NCBI RefSeq assembly: GCF_008086045.1
Contig: NZ_VSEY01000005.1
Location: forward strand, 62,001-126,000
Source: Nonomuraea sp. PA05
GTDB taxonomy: Bacteria > Actinomycetota > Actinomycetes > Streptosporangiales > Streptosporangiaceae
DNA length: 64,000 nt
Reading direction: 5' to 3'
The notes under the pieces were generated by a model. It had not been told where the DNA came from. It did no database searches and saw only the letters and a program-made list of their open reading frames with translations. Shown here piece after piece: positions 1 to 8,497 of this stretch. The translations under genes and the position numbers were made by a program. How positions within the stretch are numbered: position 1 is the first letter of the stretch; each line of letters begins with the position of its first letter.

Positions 1-2214
1 CGCTGTCGCGAACGCCTCGTCGTACCGATGCCGCAGGTAGCGCTCCAGCACGAGCGCGATCCCCGCGGACCCTTCGTCGAGGTACGGCAGCAGCCGCCAC
101 CCCTGGTTGACCTGGAGCGAGCCGTCCTCCGCGTGGCGGCAGCGCCGCAGGTCCTGCCGGAGGGCGGTGGCCGCCAGGTCGAGCAGCGCCGGGTCTCCGG
201 TGCGCTCGTAGGCGTGCACGAACAGCAGCGCGGGCCCGGACGAGCCGTGCATGAGCCCGGCGCGCGGGTTGGTGCCGCCGCTGATCTCGGGCACGGGGGT
301 GCCGAGCCGCTCGGCGCAGATGTCCGCCGCGCGCAGGGCCAGGTCGGTGTGCCCGAAGTGGAGGAGGTTCAGCCCGATGCCGGACAGGCCGGAGATGAGC
401 GCCGATTCCAGGCGGTCCCATTTCTCGCGCAGGCAGACCTCGACGAGGTCGTGCGCGTCTTCCCGGTGTCCGAGCAGGTCGAGCACGTACGCGATGCCGT
501 GCAACCCGTCGTACAGGCCGAGCCCAGAGCCCTGGACGGGGCGGCGGGCCCGGTCGCGCAGCCAGCGCTCGTACTCGGGGAAGGGCCCGAGGCCCGTGCT
601 GTGCAGGGCGAACAGCACGCCGGCGGCGCCGTGCGCGAGGTTGAGCCCGCCGCCTGGCTGGAACTGGGCCACGTCGCCGGGGAAGAGCCGGTCGTCGCGG
701 CCGGGCGTGGCGCTGGCCGTGATGGCCTTGGCCAGCCGTTCGCGCAGGTCGGGCCAGTCTGTGAGGTCCGGCAGGTACGCGGCAGGGTCGTGGTCGCCGT
801 GCGCGTCGCCGATGATCGTGGCGACGGCCGCGTCGATCATCCCGTGGGGTGCGGGGAACGTCTCCTTGACGAGTTGCCCGAGGTGGGCCACCTTCGGCCG
901 GTGCAGCGGCAGCATGATCGTGCACTGCGGCGCGAACAGCCCCAGGCGCAGGCAGGCCAGCGCGTACCGGTCCACGTCCACGCCCTGCCGGTCGGGCGGC
1001 GCGGCGAAGGCGGGATGGGCAAGCGCGGCGCGCGCCCTGTCCTCGGCGAGCGTGGCGACCTCGTAGTCGATCAGCGCCACGCGGCCGTCGTCGGTGAGCA
1101 GGATGTTGTCGGGGTGCAGGTCGCCGAAGACGACCCCACGCTCGTGCAGCGAGCCGACCGCGCGGGCCACCTCCTCCAGCGTCTCGACCGCCCACTCGGT
1201 GTACTCGGCCAGGTCCTGCTCGGTGCAGGTGCCGCGGGTGAGCGGGTAGCGGTGCACGAGCCTGCGCTGGAGCGGCGTGCCGTCCACGAACTCCTGGACG
1301 AGGAAGTGGTGCTCGCCGAGCGTGAAGTAGCCGAGCAGCGCGGGGGCGGCGGGCAGGCCGGCGAGGCGTTCGAGGATGTCGCGCTCGTGCTCGATCCTGG
1401 CGACCGCGTCGCGGCCGGCCGTGTCGAGCCCGGCGTGCGGCCTGGCCTCCTTGAGCACCACGCGCTCACCGGTCCGCTTGTCGCGGCCCAGGTAGACGCC
1501 GCCGCCGTTGGAGAAGTGCAGGACGCTCTCGATGGTGTACGGCAGCTCGGTCGTCGTCACGGAGTTGCGCGCGGCGAGCTGCGGCTCCAGGAACGATGGC
1601 AGCGTCGTCCACGGCGGCACCGAGAAGGTGGCGCCCCGCACGTCGGGCACGAGCGCGCCGTCCTCGTCCTCGACGGCGAGCACCCGCTCGCCCGACGGGG
1701 ACAGGCAGTGGCGCTCGGCGAAGCCGCCGTACCTGACGAACAGCGGGCCGTCGTTGTAGCGCAGGTCGCTGAGGATGTACGGGCCGCGCACGTCGCGCAG
1801 TAACTCGTCGAGCTCCTTGAGCACCAGCTCCAGTTGCGCCTCGTCACGCGGGTAGACGGTGATGAGCTTGCCGCTGGAGGCGCGGGAGGCCGCCTTGGAG
1901 TTCACCATGACGTGCACGGGCATGCCGCGCAGGAACTTGAACGCGACACCGCGCGGCAAACAGTAGTCCCAAACGGCTTCAATGGCTTTCTCGGCGTCCT
2001 CGACGCGGGCGGAGACATGAATCTTCCAGCCCTGCGAAGGCAGCGGCGGCTCGTTGTCCGGGGCGAAATAGCACCAGGTGTCGGTGCGCGCCGAGGACCA
2101 GCCGGCGGGCAGTGACCTGCGCAGAATGGAAAAGTCGGCGTCCGCTGCCGTGCTGTGCTCAAGGGTGTCATAGAAACACTGGTCAACCAGGCAATAGAGC
2201 TCGTACTTGTCCAT
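1..2214 (-). CDS. lanKC: Class III lanthipeptide synthetase LanKC (3' end outside window)
   Basis: Trifunctional enzyme that phosphorylates, eliminates and cyclises Ser/Thr residues of a precursor peptide. 738 codons are visible with no stop, so the C-terminus is lost at the left edge; family members are usually near 850-900 residues. Residues 1-200 resemble the lyase domain. The kinase domain has a glycine loop (SNGGGVYLG, about 230), VLKEA, catalytic loop VVFGDLHPDNILL (about 361-373) and LIDYE (about 380). From about 490 a LanC-like cyclase follows with repeated helical motifs (LYDGLHGIAYVLD, ISGLSGIGLNLL, LMHGSSGPALLF). ATG 2214 has GGAGG 10 nt upstream. An in-frame TTA codon lies at 1801-1803, suggesting possible bldA-type control. 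A sensor kinase gene lies upstream on the same strand; no convincing precursor gene is in the window, so it may lie beyond coordinate 1. Class III is preferred over class IV because I see no zinc-ligand pattern, but the missing C-terminus limits this. Confidence 0.88.
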   Translation of the reverse strand, partial: MDKYELYCLVDQCFYDTLEHSTAADADFSILRRSLPAGWSSARTDTWCYFAPDNEPPLPSQGWKIHVSARVEDAEKAIEAVWDYCLPRGVAFKFLRGMPVHVMVNSKAASRASSGKLITVYPRDEAQLELVLKELDELLRDVRGPYILSDLRYNDGPLFVRYGGFAERHCLSPSGERVLAVEDEDGALVPDVRGATFSVPPWTTLPSFLEPQLAARNSVTTTELPYTIESVLHFSNGGGVYLGRDKRTGERVVLKEARPHAGLDTAGRDAVARIEHERDILERLAGLPAAPALLGYFTLGEHHFLVQEFVDGTPLQRRLVHRYPLTRGTCTEQDLAEYTEWAVETLEEVARAVGSLHERGVVFGDLHPDNILLTDDGRVALIDYEVATLAEDRARAALAHPAFAAPPDRQGVDVDRYALACLRLGLFAPQCTIMLPLHRPKVAHLGQLVKETFPAPHGMIDAAVATIIGDAHGDHDPAAYLPDLTDWPDLRERLAKAITASATPGRDDRLFPGDVAQFQPGGGLNLAHGAAGVLFALHSTGLGPFPEYERWLRDRARRPVQGSGLGLYDGLHGIAYVLDLLGHREDAHDLVEVCLREKWDRLESALISGLSGIGLNLLHFGHTDLALRAADICAERLGTPVPEISGGTNPRAGLMHGSSGPALLFVHAYERTGDPALLDLAATALRQDLRRCRHAEDGSLQVNQGWRLLPYLDEGSAGIALVLERYLRHRYDEAFATA

Positions 2215-2342
2215 TTGGCCGGAACCTCCAGGGCGGTGTGTCAAGTAGCTTCCCGCCGCCGGGGGTGGTCCGGCTAGTCACATTTCACAGCACGAATACA
2301 TGGCTATATGAATGGCATTTGTGAAGTCCACATCATTGACCG
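2215..2342 (-). promoter_or_regulatory. AT-richer leader of lanKC
   Basis: The 128 bp between the sensor kinase stop and the lanKC start are much less GC-rich than the surroundings, consistent with a separate lanKC promoter. On the minus strand TGGACT, 16 bp, TATAGC is the best -35/-10-like pair. A TTCACA/TGTGAA inverted pair flanks this stretch (2283-2288 and 2319-2324). No open frame here looks like a lanthipeptide precursor. Confidence 0.35.
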
Positions 2343-3554
2343 TTATTTCTTCCGTGGGACGTACACGCTGAAGGTGAATTGGCCGGTCCTGGAGGAGGTG
2401 GCCTCCAGCCAGCCGCCGAGACTGGAGACGCGGTCGGCCAGGTTCAGCAGGCCCTGGCCGGCGTCGCCCGGGCGGCGCGGCGGGCGTACCCCGTCGTTCC
2501 TGATCGTCAGCCGCACCATGTGGTCACGTTCCAGAAGATGCACCGAGCACTGGCGGGCCTCCGCGTGGCGCAGCACGTTCGTGACGCCCTCGCGCAGGGC
2601 GTGCGTGAGCGCCTCCTCCACGTCGCCGGGCAGGTCGCGGCAGGAGACCCTGATCTGGCAGCGCACCCGCGCCGACTCCAGCAGCGAGCGCGCCGAGCCC
2701 AGCTCGGCCGCCAGGGACGAGCTGCGCAGGCCGTGCGCCACGGCCCTGACGTCGGTCGACAGGTTGCGCAGCAGTTCCAGCGTCTCGCTCACCTCGGCCT
2801 GCGCCTTCTCGTCCCCCTCGGCGACCAGCCGCTCCAGGAGCTGCACCTTCAGCACCAGCACCGTCAGCCGGTGGCCGACCAGGTCGTGCAGGTCGCGGGT
2901 GAAGCGGCGGCGCTCCAGGGCGACGGCTCTGCGCATGACGTCCGTACGCGCCTCGCCGAGCCGTTTGGCCCGCCTGGCCAGGGTGATCACCGCGTACTCG
3001 GCCACGCCGACCAGCGGGGCGACCAGCGCCCAGAGCGGGTCGATCATCGACCGGTCGGGGGACGCCAGCACCACCGGCCCGCACGCCAGGGCCAGCAGCA
3101 CCAGCACGGTCGAGCGGATCCGGCCCGCCATCACCAGCAGCGCGCCCGTCAGCAGCCCGCACACCGGGGTCCACGCCGCGCCGAACACGGTCAGCGGCAG
3201 GTAGGTCAGCCACGCCTGCACGGCCACGATCCACCACGCGCCCGCACGGCGTACCGGAGTCTCGGTGACGAACTTGACGTGCAGCGCCACCAGCACGAGC
3301 AGCGTCACCACGCCCTGCGCCAGTGAACCCGATCCGGCCAGCCCGGCCAGGACCGGCACCGACAGCCCGGCGATCACCGCCGCCAGGCCGGGCCCGCCCA
3401 CCCAGTAGGGGGAGGAGAATCCGCTGAACACGGCGCGCAGACCCGTGCGCCCGGTGCGCTTCCGCTCGGCACGCAGGCGTTTTCGACGCCTTGCACGCAT
3501 ATCGCGCAGCTTGGCGAGCCCCCGGGTGACGAGTCCGCGGTGTGTGTCTTTCAA
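2343..3554 (-). CDS. Orphan NarL-type sensor histidine kinase
   Basis: Membrane sensor kinase of the HisKA_3/HATPase class, 403 residues. About five to six hydrophobic segments (roughly 50-190) are followed by the phosphoacceptor box TRDLHDLVGHRL (His223), the N-box REGVTNVLRHA (about 321-331) and a G-box GQGLLNLADRVSSLGG (about 370). The start is TTG at 3554, chosen because GGGGGTGA sits immediately upstream and a GTG 5 nt earlier runs into a stop. The Arg/Lys-rich N-terminus (residues 20-35) favours a cytoplasmic start. No response regulator is adjacent, so its partner is elsewhere or beyond view. It is co-oriented with lanKC, which suggests control of, or sensing linked to, the lanthipeptide; that link is inference. 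Confidence 0.82.
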   Translation of the reverse strand: MKDTHRGLVTRGLAKLRDMRARRRKRLRAERKRTGRTGLRAVFSGFSSPYWVGGPGLAAVIAGLSVPVLAGLAGSGSLAQGVVTLLVLVALHVKFVTETPVRRAGAWWIVAVQAWLTYLPLTVFGAAWTPVCGLLTGALLVMAGRIRSTVLVLLALACGPVVLASPDRSMIDPLWALVAPLVGVAEYAVITLARRAKRLGEARTDVMRRAVALERRRFTRDLHDLVGHRLTVLVLKVQLLERLVAEGDEKAQAEVSETLELLRNLSTDVRAVAHGLRSSSLAAELGSARSLLESARVRCQIRVSCRDLPGDVEEALTHALREGVTNVLRHAEARQCSVHLLERDHMVRLTIRNDGVRPPRRPGDAGQGLLNLADRVSSLGGWLEATSSRTGQFTFSVYVPRKK

Positions 3555-3741
3555 GTCACCCCCGGTGTGCGGTCAGGTCTTCTGGATCAGGCACGTCGCC
3601 AGGGCCCCACCGTTTTGCAACGTTCCTCTAATCGACCTGATCATCGTCGCCCGTGTAAAGGTCGTTTCCACTTTTGGACAAGTCTGACTTCTCGTACACC
3701 CGCTGGTTAATGGCCACATATCTGGTCATATGGTGAGCTTC

Positions 3742-4710
3742 ATGGAGTACACGCGACTGGGTAACTCAGGCTTGAAGGTCTCCCGGCTGTGCCTGGGCAT
3801 GATGAGCTACGGCGACCCCGCCAAGCAGCAGTGGGCGCTGGGGCTGGACGAGGCGGAGCCCCTCGTCCGCAGGGCCGCCGACGCGGGCGTCACGTTCTTC
3901 GACACAGCCGACGTCTACAGCGACGGCGCGAGCGAGGTCGTGACCGGCGGTGCGCTGCGCGCGATCTTCCCCCGGCGGGAGGACTACGTGCTGGCCACGA
4001 AGGTGTACTTCCCGATGGGCAGCGGGCGCAACGACCGCGGCCTGTCGCGCAAGCACATCCTCGACGCCATCGACGCCTCGCTCACCCGGCTCGGCACCGA
4101 CTACGTGGACCTCTACCAGATCCACCGATGGGACGACCACACGCCCATCGAGGAGACCATGGAGGCACTGCACGACGTGGTCAGGGCGGGCAAGGTCCGC
4201 TACCTCGGCGCGTCCAGCATGTGGGCCTGGCAGTTCGCCAAGGCGCAGCACGCCGCCGAGGCCAACGGGTGGACGAAGTTCGTCTCGATGCAGAACCACT
4301 ACAACCTCCTCTACCGCGAGGAGGAACGCGAGATGCTGCCGCTCTGCGCCGACCAGGGCGTGGGCGTGATCCCCTGGAGCCCGCTGGCGCGGGGCGTGCT
4401 GGCCAGAGCCGGGTCCGCCACCACGACCACCAGGACGGGCTCCGACGAGCGCATCGACTTCCTGTACGACCCCGAGAACGACAAGCTGATCATCGACAGG
4501 GTGGCGCAGGTGGCGGCCGAGCGCGGGCTGCCCGCGGCGCAGGTCGCGCTGGCCTGGGTGCTGCACCGGGGCGAGATCACGGCGCCGATCGTGGGGGCCA
4601 CCAAGGAGCGGCACGTGGATGACGCGGTGGCCGCTGTTTCCGTGCGGCTGTCGGAGGAGGAGGTGGCGTTCCTCCAGGAGCCGTACCGGCCGCGCGAGGT
4701 CCGCTTCTGA
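3742..4710 (+). CDS. Aldo/keto reductase
   Basis: NAD(P)H-dependent oxidoreductase with a TIM-barrel fold, 322 residues. Family features are the N-terminal RLGNSGLKVSRLCLG, the catalytic Asp/Tyr region FFDTADVYSDGASE, the Lys in LATKVYFP, and the His in YQIHRWDD; GATK near the C-terminus belongs to the cofactor site. ATG 3742 is preferred over ATG 3730 because GGTGA lies 5 nt upstream of it and the family usually begins MEYTRLG. It stands alone between the sensor kinase and polX. Substrate unknown. Confidence 0.85.
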   Translation: MEYTRLGNSGLKVSRLCLGMMSYGDPAKQQWALGLDEAEPLVRRAADAGVTFFDTADVYSDGASEVVTGGALRAIFPRREDYVLATKVYFPMGSGRNDRGLSRKHILDAIDASLTRLGTDYVDLYQIHRWDDHTPIEETMEALHDVVRAGKVRYLGASSMWAWQFAKAQHAAEANGWTKFVSMQNHYNLLYREEEREMLPLCADQGVGVIPWSPLARGVLARAGSATTTTRTGSDERIDFLYDPENDKLIIDRVAQVAAERGLPAAQVALAWVLHRGEITAPIVGATKERHVDDAVAAVSVRLSEEEVAFLQEPYRPREVRF

Positions 4711-4734
4711 CCCCTGGATCGCCGGATCGTCGTA

Positions 4735-4832
4735 GCCGCTTTGCCGGGGCGGCTTTGCCGGGGCCGCTTTGCCGGGGCCGCTCTGCCGGGGCCGCCTTGC
4801 CGGGGCCGCCTTGCCGGGACGGCTTTGTCGGA
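4735..4832. repeat. 14-bp GC-rich minisatellite, 7 copies
   Basis: Seven head-to-tail copies of a 14-bp unit close to GCCGCTTTGCCGGG fill the space between the aldo/keto reductase and polX; copies differ by one or two bases and the last is the most diverged. It lies just upstream of the polX start, so copy number could influence polX expression or an upstream in-frame extension. Confidence 0.85.
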
Positions 4833-4854
4833 GCGGCCCTCTAAGGTATGGGGC

Positions 4855-6534
4855 ATGCGGGCAAACGAGGAAGCGGCGGCGGCGCTGCAGGAGTACGCGG
4901 AGCTGTTCGCGCTCTGCGGCGGAGACGCGTTCCGGGTGCGGAGCTACCAGAAGGCGGCCAAGGCGATCGCCGGTTTCCCCGAGGACATCTCGGTCGTCGA
5001 CGTGCGCTCCGTGCCCGGGGTGGGCGAGGCCATCGCCAAGAAGATGGAGGAGTTCCTGCAGCGCGGCAGCTTCCGGCAGCTCGACGACCTGCGGGGCCGC
5101 GTCCCCGACGGCGTGCGGCGGCTGACCAGGGTGCCCTCGCTCGGCCCCAAGACAGCCATCATGCTGTTCGAGGACTACGGCATCGACTCCACCACCGCGC
5201 TGAGCGAGGCGATCACCTCGGGCCGGCTCGACGGCGTCAAGGGCCTCGGCCCGAAGACCCTGGCCAACCTGCTCAAGGGCATCGAGCAGCTGGAGCAGTC
5301 GGGCCGCCGGGTGCACATCGGCGTCGCCATGTCCCTGGCCGAGCAGGTGATGGGCTCGCTGAAGGCCGAACGCATCGCGTACGCGGGGTCGCTGCGGAGG
5401 ATGAAGGACCTGATCGGCGACATCGACATCCTCGCGGTGGCGCCCGAGTCCATCATGGAGGACTTCCGCGCGCAGCCGTACGTCGCCGACGTCATCGCCG
5501 CGGGCGACAAGAAGACCTCGATCCGCACCACGTCCGGCCTCCAGGTCGACCTGCGCGTGGTCCCGGCCGGCTCGTGGGGCGCGGCCATGCAGTACTTCAC
5601 CGGCTCCAAGGAGCACAACGTCGCCATCAGGGAGATGGCGGTCAAAAAGGGCTGGAAGCTGTCGGAGTACGGGCTGTTCGAGGGCGAGCGGGTGATCGCC
5701 GCCGAGTCCGAGGAGGACATCTACGACGCCCTGGGCATGCAGTTCGTGCCGCCGCCGATGCGCGAGGACGGCGGCGAGGTCAAGGCCGCGCTCGCCGGTG
5801 AGCTGCCTGTCCTCGTCGAGCTGACCGACCTCAAGGGCGACCTGCACACCCACACCGACCTGACCGACGGCATCGCCTCACTGGAGGACATGGTGGCGGC
5901 CGGTCACGCCCGCGGCTACGCCTACTACGCGGTCACCGACCACGCGCCCGACCTGGCGATGCAGCGCATGACCCTCGACAAGGCCCTCGAACAGCGCAGC
6001 CGGGTCGCCGAGCTGCAAGCGAAATATCCCGACATGCGGCTGCTGCACGGCTCCGAGCTCAACATCGCCCCTGACGGCTCCGTCGACTGGCCCGGCGAGG
6101 TGCTGCGGGAGTTCGACGTGTGCGTCGCCTCGGTGCACTCGCACTTCGGCATGTCCCGCGACGAGATGACCCGCCGCTTCATCACCGCCTGCGAGAACCC
6201 GTACGTCGACATCATCGGCCACCCCACGACCCGCAAGATCGGCAAGCGCGAGCCCGTGGACGCCGACTGGGACGCCGTCTTCCGCGCCGCCGCCCGCACC
6301 GGCACCGCCATGGAGATCGACTCCTTCCCCGACCGCTCCGACCTGCCTTCCGACCTGGTGCGGCTGGCCAAGCACCACGGCGTCAAGTTCTCGATCGACA
6401 GCGACTCGCACGCCATCCCGCACCTGGCCAACCAGCGGTTCGGGGTGGGCATCGCACAGCGGGCCTGGCTGACCACCGACGACGTGATCAACACCTGGCC
6501 GCTGGAGCGGCTGCTGGCCTTCCTGGGCCGCTGA
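4855..6534 (+). CDS. polX: PolX-type DNA polymerase with PHP phosphoesterase domain
   Basis: Family X polymerase for gap filling in DNA repair, 559 residues, close to the usual bacterial length near 570. N-terminal helix-hairpin-helix motifs (SVPGVGEAIAKKM, VPSLGPKTA, VKGLGPKTL) bind DNA. The palm has AGSLRRMKDLIGDIDIL (about 175-191) with the two metal Asp, and a third Asp in LQVDLRVV. From about 326 a PHP domain begins (KGDLHTHTDLTDG, VTDHAPD, HGSELNI, SVHSHF, IIGHPTTR, DSDSH) and keeps the metal ligands expected for 3'-5' exonuclease activity. ATG 4855 is chosen because the longer in-frame read upstream is encoded by the minisatellite. Confidence 0.95.
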   Translation: MRANEEAAAALQEYAELFALCGGDAFRVRSYQKAAKAIAGFPEDISVVDVRSVPGVGEAIAKKMEEFLQRGSFRQLDDLRGRVPDGVRRLTRVPSLGPKTAIMLFEDYGIDSTTALSEAITSGRLDGVKGLGPKTLANLLKGIEQLEQSGRRVHIGVAMSLAEQVMGSLKAERIAYAGSLRRMKDLIGDIDILAVAPESIMEDFRAQPYVADVIAAGDKKTSIRTTSGLQVDLRVVPAGSWGAAMQYFTGSKEHNVAIREMAVKKGWKLSEYGLFEGERVIAAESEEDIYDALGMQFVPPPMREDGGEVKAALAGELPVLVELTDLKGDLHTHTDLTDGIASLEDMVAAGHARGYAYYAVTDHAPDLAMQRMTLDKALEQRSRVAELQAKYPDMRLLHGSELNIAPDGSVDWPGEVLREFDVCVASVHSHFGMSRDEMTRRFITACENPYVDIIGHPTTRKIGKREPVDADWDAVFRAAARTGTAMEIDSFPDRSDLPSDLVRLAKHHGVKFSIDSDSHAIPHLANQRFGVGIAQRAWLTTDDVINTWPLERLLAFLGR

Positions 6535-6864
6535 TCACTGTCCCGACCAGGGCTGGAGGCGGTTGCGCCAGATCCAGTCGCCCTTGTGGTCGCCGGTCTT
6601 GATGCGCACCCAGTGGTCGGCGCCACGCCCTCTGGCGGCGCACGTGCTCTTGACCGGGGTCTCCGTGGGAGGCAGTACGGCCGTTCTCCGGTGCTTCTTG
6701 CCGGGGCCGATCCTGATGGGCGCCGGGTCGGCGGTCTGGTTGACGTAGTGGCACGTCGGCGACTGAGAGTGGGACCGGGGCTGGGGCTGGGCGGTCGCGG
6801 TGGCCGGGGTCATGGGGGTGATGGCGAGTGCGGCGCCCGCGAGGAGATGGGTTGCGGCTCTCAT
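6535..6864 (-). CDS. Small secreted protein, SH3-like
   Basis: A 109-residue exported protein. MRAATHLLAGAALAITPMTPATATA is a signal peptide with an Ala-x-Ala end. The mature part has two Cys (CHYVNQT, KSTCAARGRGADHWVRI) and ends with DHKGDWIWRNRLQPW, which resembles the last strands of bacterial SH3 domains that bind cell wall. ATG 6864 has AGGGGGA upstream; the longer read from 6924 would bury the signal peptide. It is convergent with polX, the stops adjoining. Family assignment is tentative. Confidence 0.65.
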   Translation of the reverse strand: MRAATHLLAGAALAITPMTPATATAQPQPRSHSQSPTCHYVNQTADPAPIRIGPGKKHRRTAVLPPTETPVKSTCAARGRGADHWVRIKTGDHKGDWIWRNRLQPWSGQ

Positions 6865-6954
6865 GAGCGTCCCCCTGCTCTCCCGTACGAACTTAACGCC
6901 ATATGCATGCACATCTTGGGGCACCCTTGACCTCCCCTTGAGTCAAGCCCCGCG

Positions 6955-7150
6955 CCTCCACTCCCCCGCACCTCCACTCCCCCGCACTTCCACTCCCCCG
7001 CACCTCCACTCTCCTGCACGTCCACCTCCTGCGCATCCACTCCCTGTACCTCGACCCCCTGCGCATCCGCCCCCTCCACGTCCACCCCTGCGCATCCACC
7101 TCCTGCGCATCCACCCCCTGCACGTCACCCCCTGCGCATCCACCCCCGGC
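6955..7150. repeat. 15-16-bp pyrimidine-biased minisatellite in a 386-bp gap
   Basis: About thirteen imperfect copies of a 15-16-bp unit (for example CCTCCACTCCCCCGCA, drifting to CATCCACCTCCTGCG) occupy most of the gap between the SH3-like gene and the metalloprotease gene. The plus strand is strongly C-rich. Before it, CTTGAC/GTCAAG arms (6926-6931, 6942-6947) form a short inverted repeat that might belong to the promoter of the minus-strand gene. No gene is seen in the gap. Confidence 0.8.
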
Positions 7151-7250
7151 ATGACAAACCCTGGGCCGATGCGCTCGCCCCTCGAAGGCGGAAAACTGTC
7201 CTAGGCACCCGCCCCCTCCCTTCCCTCAGCCACCGAGGAGACCCCACAGG

Positions 7251-7988
7251 ATGCACTCCGCGCGCAAGAACCCCCGCAAACTCTGGGCACGCGCCCTCGC
7301 GGTGCTGACGGCACTGCTCATGGCCGCCCTCGCCGGAGTGACCCTCGCCTACCCGTCCCTGGCCGCGACCACCTGCCCCGGCTGCTACGGCCTCACCGAG
7401 CTGCAACCCTCCCTCTACACCGAGAACAACCTCTCCGACACCCAGAAGAGCCAGATCAAACAGACCGTCACCGAGGCCCGCCGCCGGGTCTCCACCTTCT
7501 ACGGCACCCAGACCAGCTCCCCCACCCTGCTCATCTGCGCGACGCAGAGCTGCTACGAACGCATCGGAGGCGGCCAGGAACGCGGCATCGCCGTGCTCAA
7601 CCGCGCGGTCATGCTGTCCCCGAAGGGCATCGACCCGGTGATCGCCTCACACGAGATGTCCCACGTCGAGCTGCACAACAGACTGACGTCCGGCCACGAC
7701 GTCCCGCAGTGGTTCGACGAGGGCCTCGCCGTCGTGGTCTCCGACGACGCCCGCTACCTCGCCCCCGCATCGTCCGGCGACCGCTGCCTGACCGCCCCCA
7801 GTGGCCCGCTCCCCGTGACGCTGAATGAGTGGCTGAGCTCCGCCAGCAAGGACGCCACCACATACGCCAAATCCGCCTGCCAGGTGAGCCGCTGGCTACG
7901 CGACAACGGCGGACGCGCCGCCCTGCTGTCTTTAGTCGAGCACCTCAACGCCGGCACCCCCTTCGCCACGCTCGTACCGTCGCCCTGA
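7251..7988 (+). CDS. Secreted zinc metalloprotease-like protein (HExxH)
   Basis: 245 residues with an N-terminal signal peptide or anchor (Arg/Lys-rich start, hydrophobic 14-38, cleavage near SLAA). The mature part carries HEMSHVELH, a HExxH zinc site, followed 20-25 residues later by WFDEGLA, which would supply the third Glu ligand as in gluzincins. Four Cys may form disulfides (CPGC, CATQSC). An in-frame TTA codon lies at 7932-7934. GAGGAG precedes the ATG. No neighbour suggests a substrate. Confidence 0.75.
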   Translation: MHSARKNPRKLWARALAVLTALLMAALAGVTLAYPSLAATTCPGCYGLTELQPSLYTENNLSDTQKSQIKQTVTEARRRVSTFYGTQTSSPTLLICATQSCYERIGGGQERGIAVLNRAVMLSPKGIDPVIASHEMSHVELHNRLTSGHDVPQWFDEGLAVVVSDDARYLAPASSGDRCLTAPSGPLPVTLNEWLSSASKDATTYAKSACQVSRWLRDNGGRAALLSLVEHLNAGTPFATLVPSP

Positions 7989-8497
7989 ACCGAAGCACCG
8001 CCAAGGGCACCGCGTCGCGACCTGCCCTTTTCTCCTGCGACCTGCCCTACTCTCCTGCGACGGCAGCACCCCCGAGCTCTCCTGCGACCTCAGCGCTCTC
8101 AGCGCGATGTCCTGCCGCCAACCCCTGCCCACCCGCCAGCACCACCGCCGACGCCGCGCCCCCACCGACCCCCCACGCCTGCCCTCCTCCGCCGACGCCC
8201 CCACCCCCGCCAGCGCCCTCGACTTCTTACCGCCCCCCCCGCCAGCCCTTCTCACCGCCAGCGCCTTCACCCGCCCTTCCTGCCCTCCAGCGCCCCGGCC
8301 TCCGCCTGCTCTCCTCCCTCGCCAGCGCCCCGGCCGGGCGTTGGGGCGGGGCCGGGGCCGGGTAGGGCTATGGGCGAGATGTGTGGAACGTTCCCGTAAC
8401 GCCACGCCAGATTTTGGGGCAATGGGGAGGCGCACAGTAGGCGCGAGACGATTAAATGGTTTCCAGGTAGGAAATTGGTACTAGGAGGTGACGCTCC
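7989..8497. other. 509-bp intergenic, C-rich, no gene recognised
   Basis: Low-complexity sequence, with short repeats of TCCTGCGACCTGCCC near 8010-8080 and long C runs to about 8340. Open frames here have repetitive Pro/Ala/Arg composition and no family features. The last 120 bp are less GC-rich and probably hold the promoter of the next gene; GGAACGTTCC at 8385-8394 is a perfect palindrome. Confidence 0.7.
8385..8394. promoter_or_regulatory. Palindrome GGAACGTTCC upstream of the molybdopterin oxidoreductase
   Basis: A 10-bp perfect palindrome lies about 105 bp before the oxidoreductase start, in the less GC-rich promoter zone. It resembles the GGGAACG boxes of the glycan locus (35357, 35387, 38361, 45012), so it could be another target of that LacI regulator, or unrelated. 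Confidence 0.3.

Noticed and set aside
28..1803. Long plus-strand frame opposite lanKC
   Set aside because: Antisense shadow of a gene with GC-rich third positions; composition is Val/Gly/Arg/Gln-rich with no family features.
2215..2342. Space before lanKC as location of the precursor gene
   Set aside because: All ATG-started frames stop within about ten codons.
3573..3719. 48-residue minus-strand frame with three Cys just upstream of the sensor kinase, considered as a lanthipeptide precursor
   Set aside because: No ribosome site, no class III leader pattern, and the stretch has the base composition of a promoter.
3766..5853. 695-codon minus-strand frame across the aldo/keto reductase and polX
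   Set aside because: It spans two well-supported plus-strand genes and a minisatellite and has no domain.
6955..7150. C-rich repeat array considered as a CRISPR
   Set aside because: Units are contiguous, without spacers, and drift in length; no cas genes.
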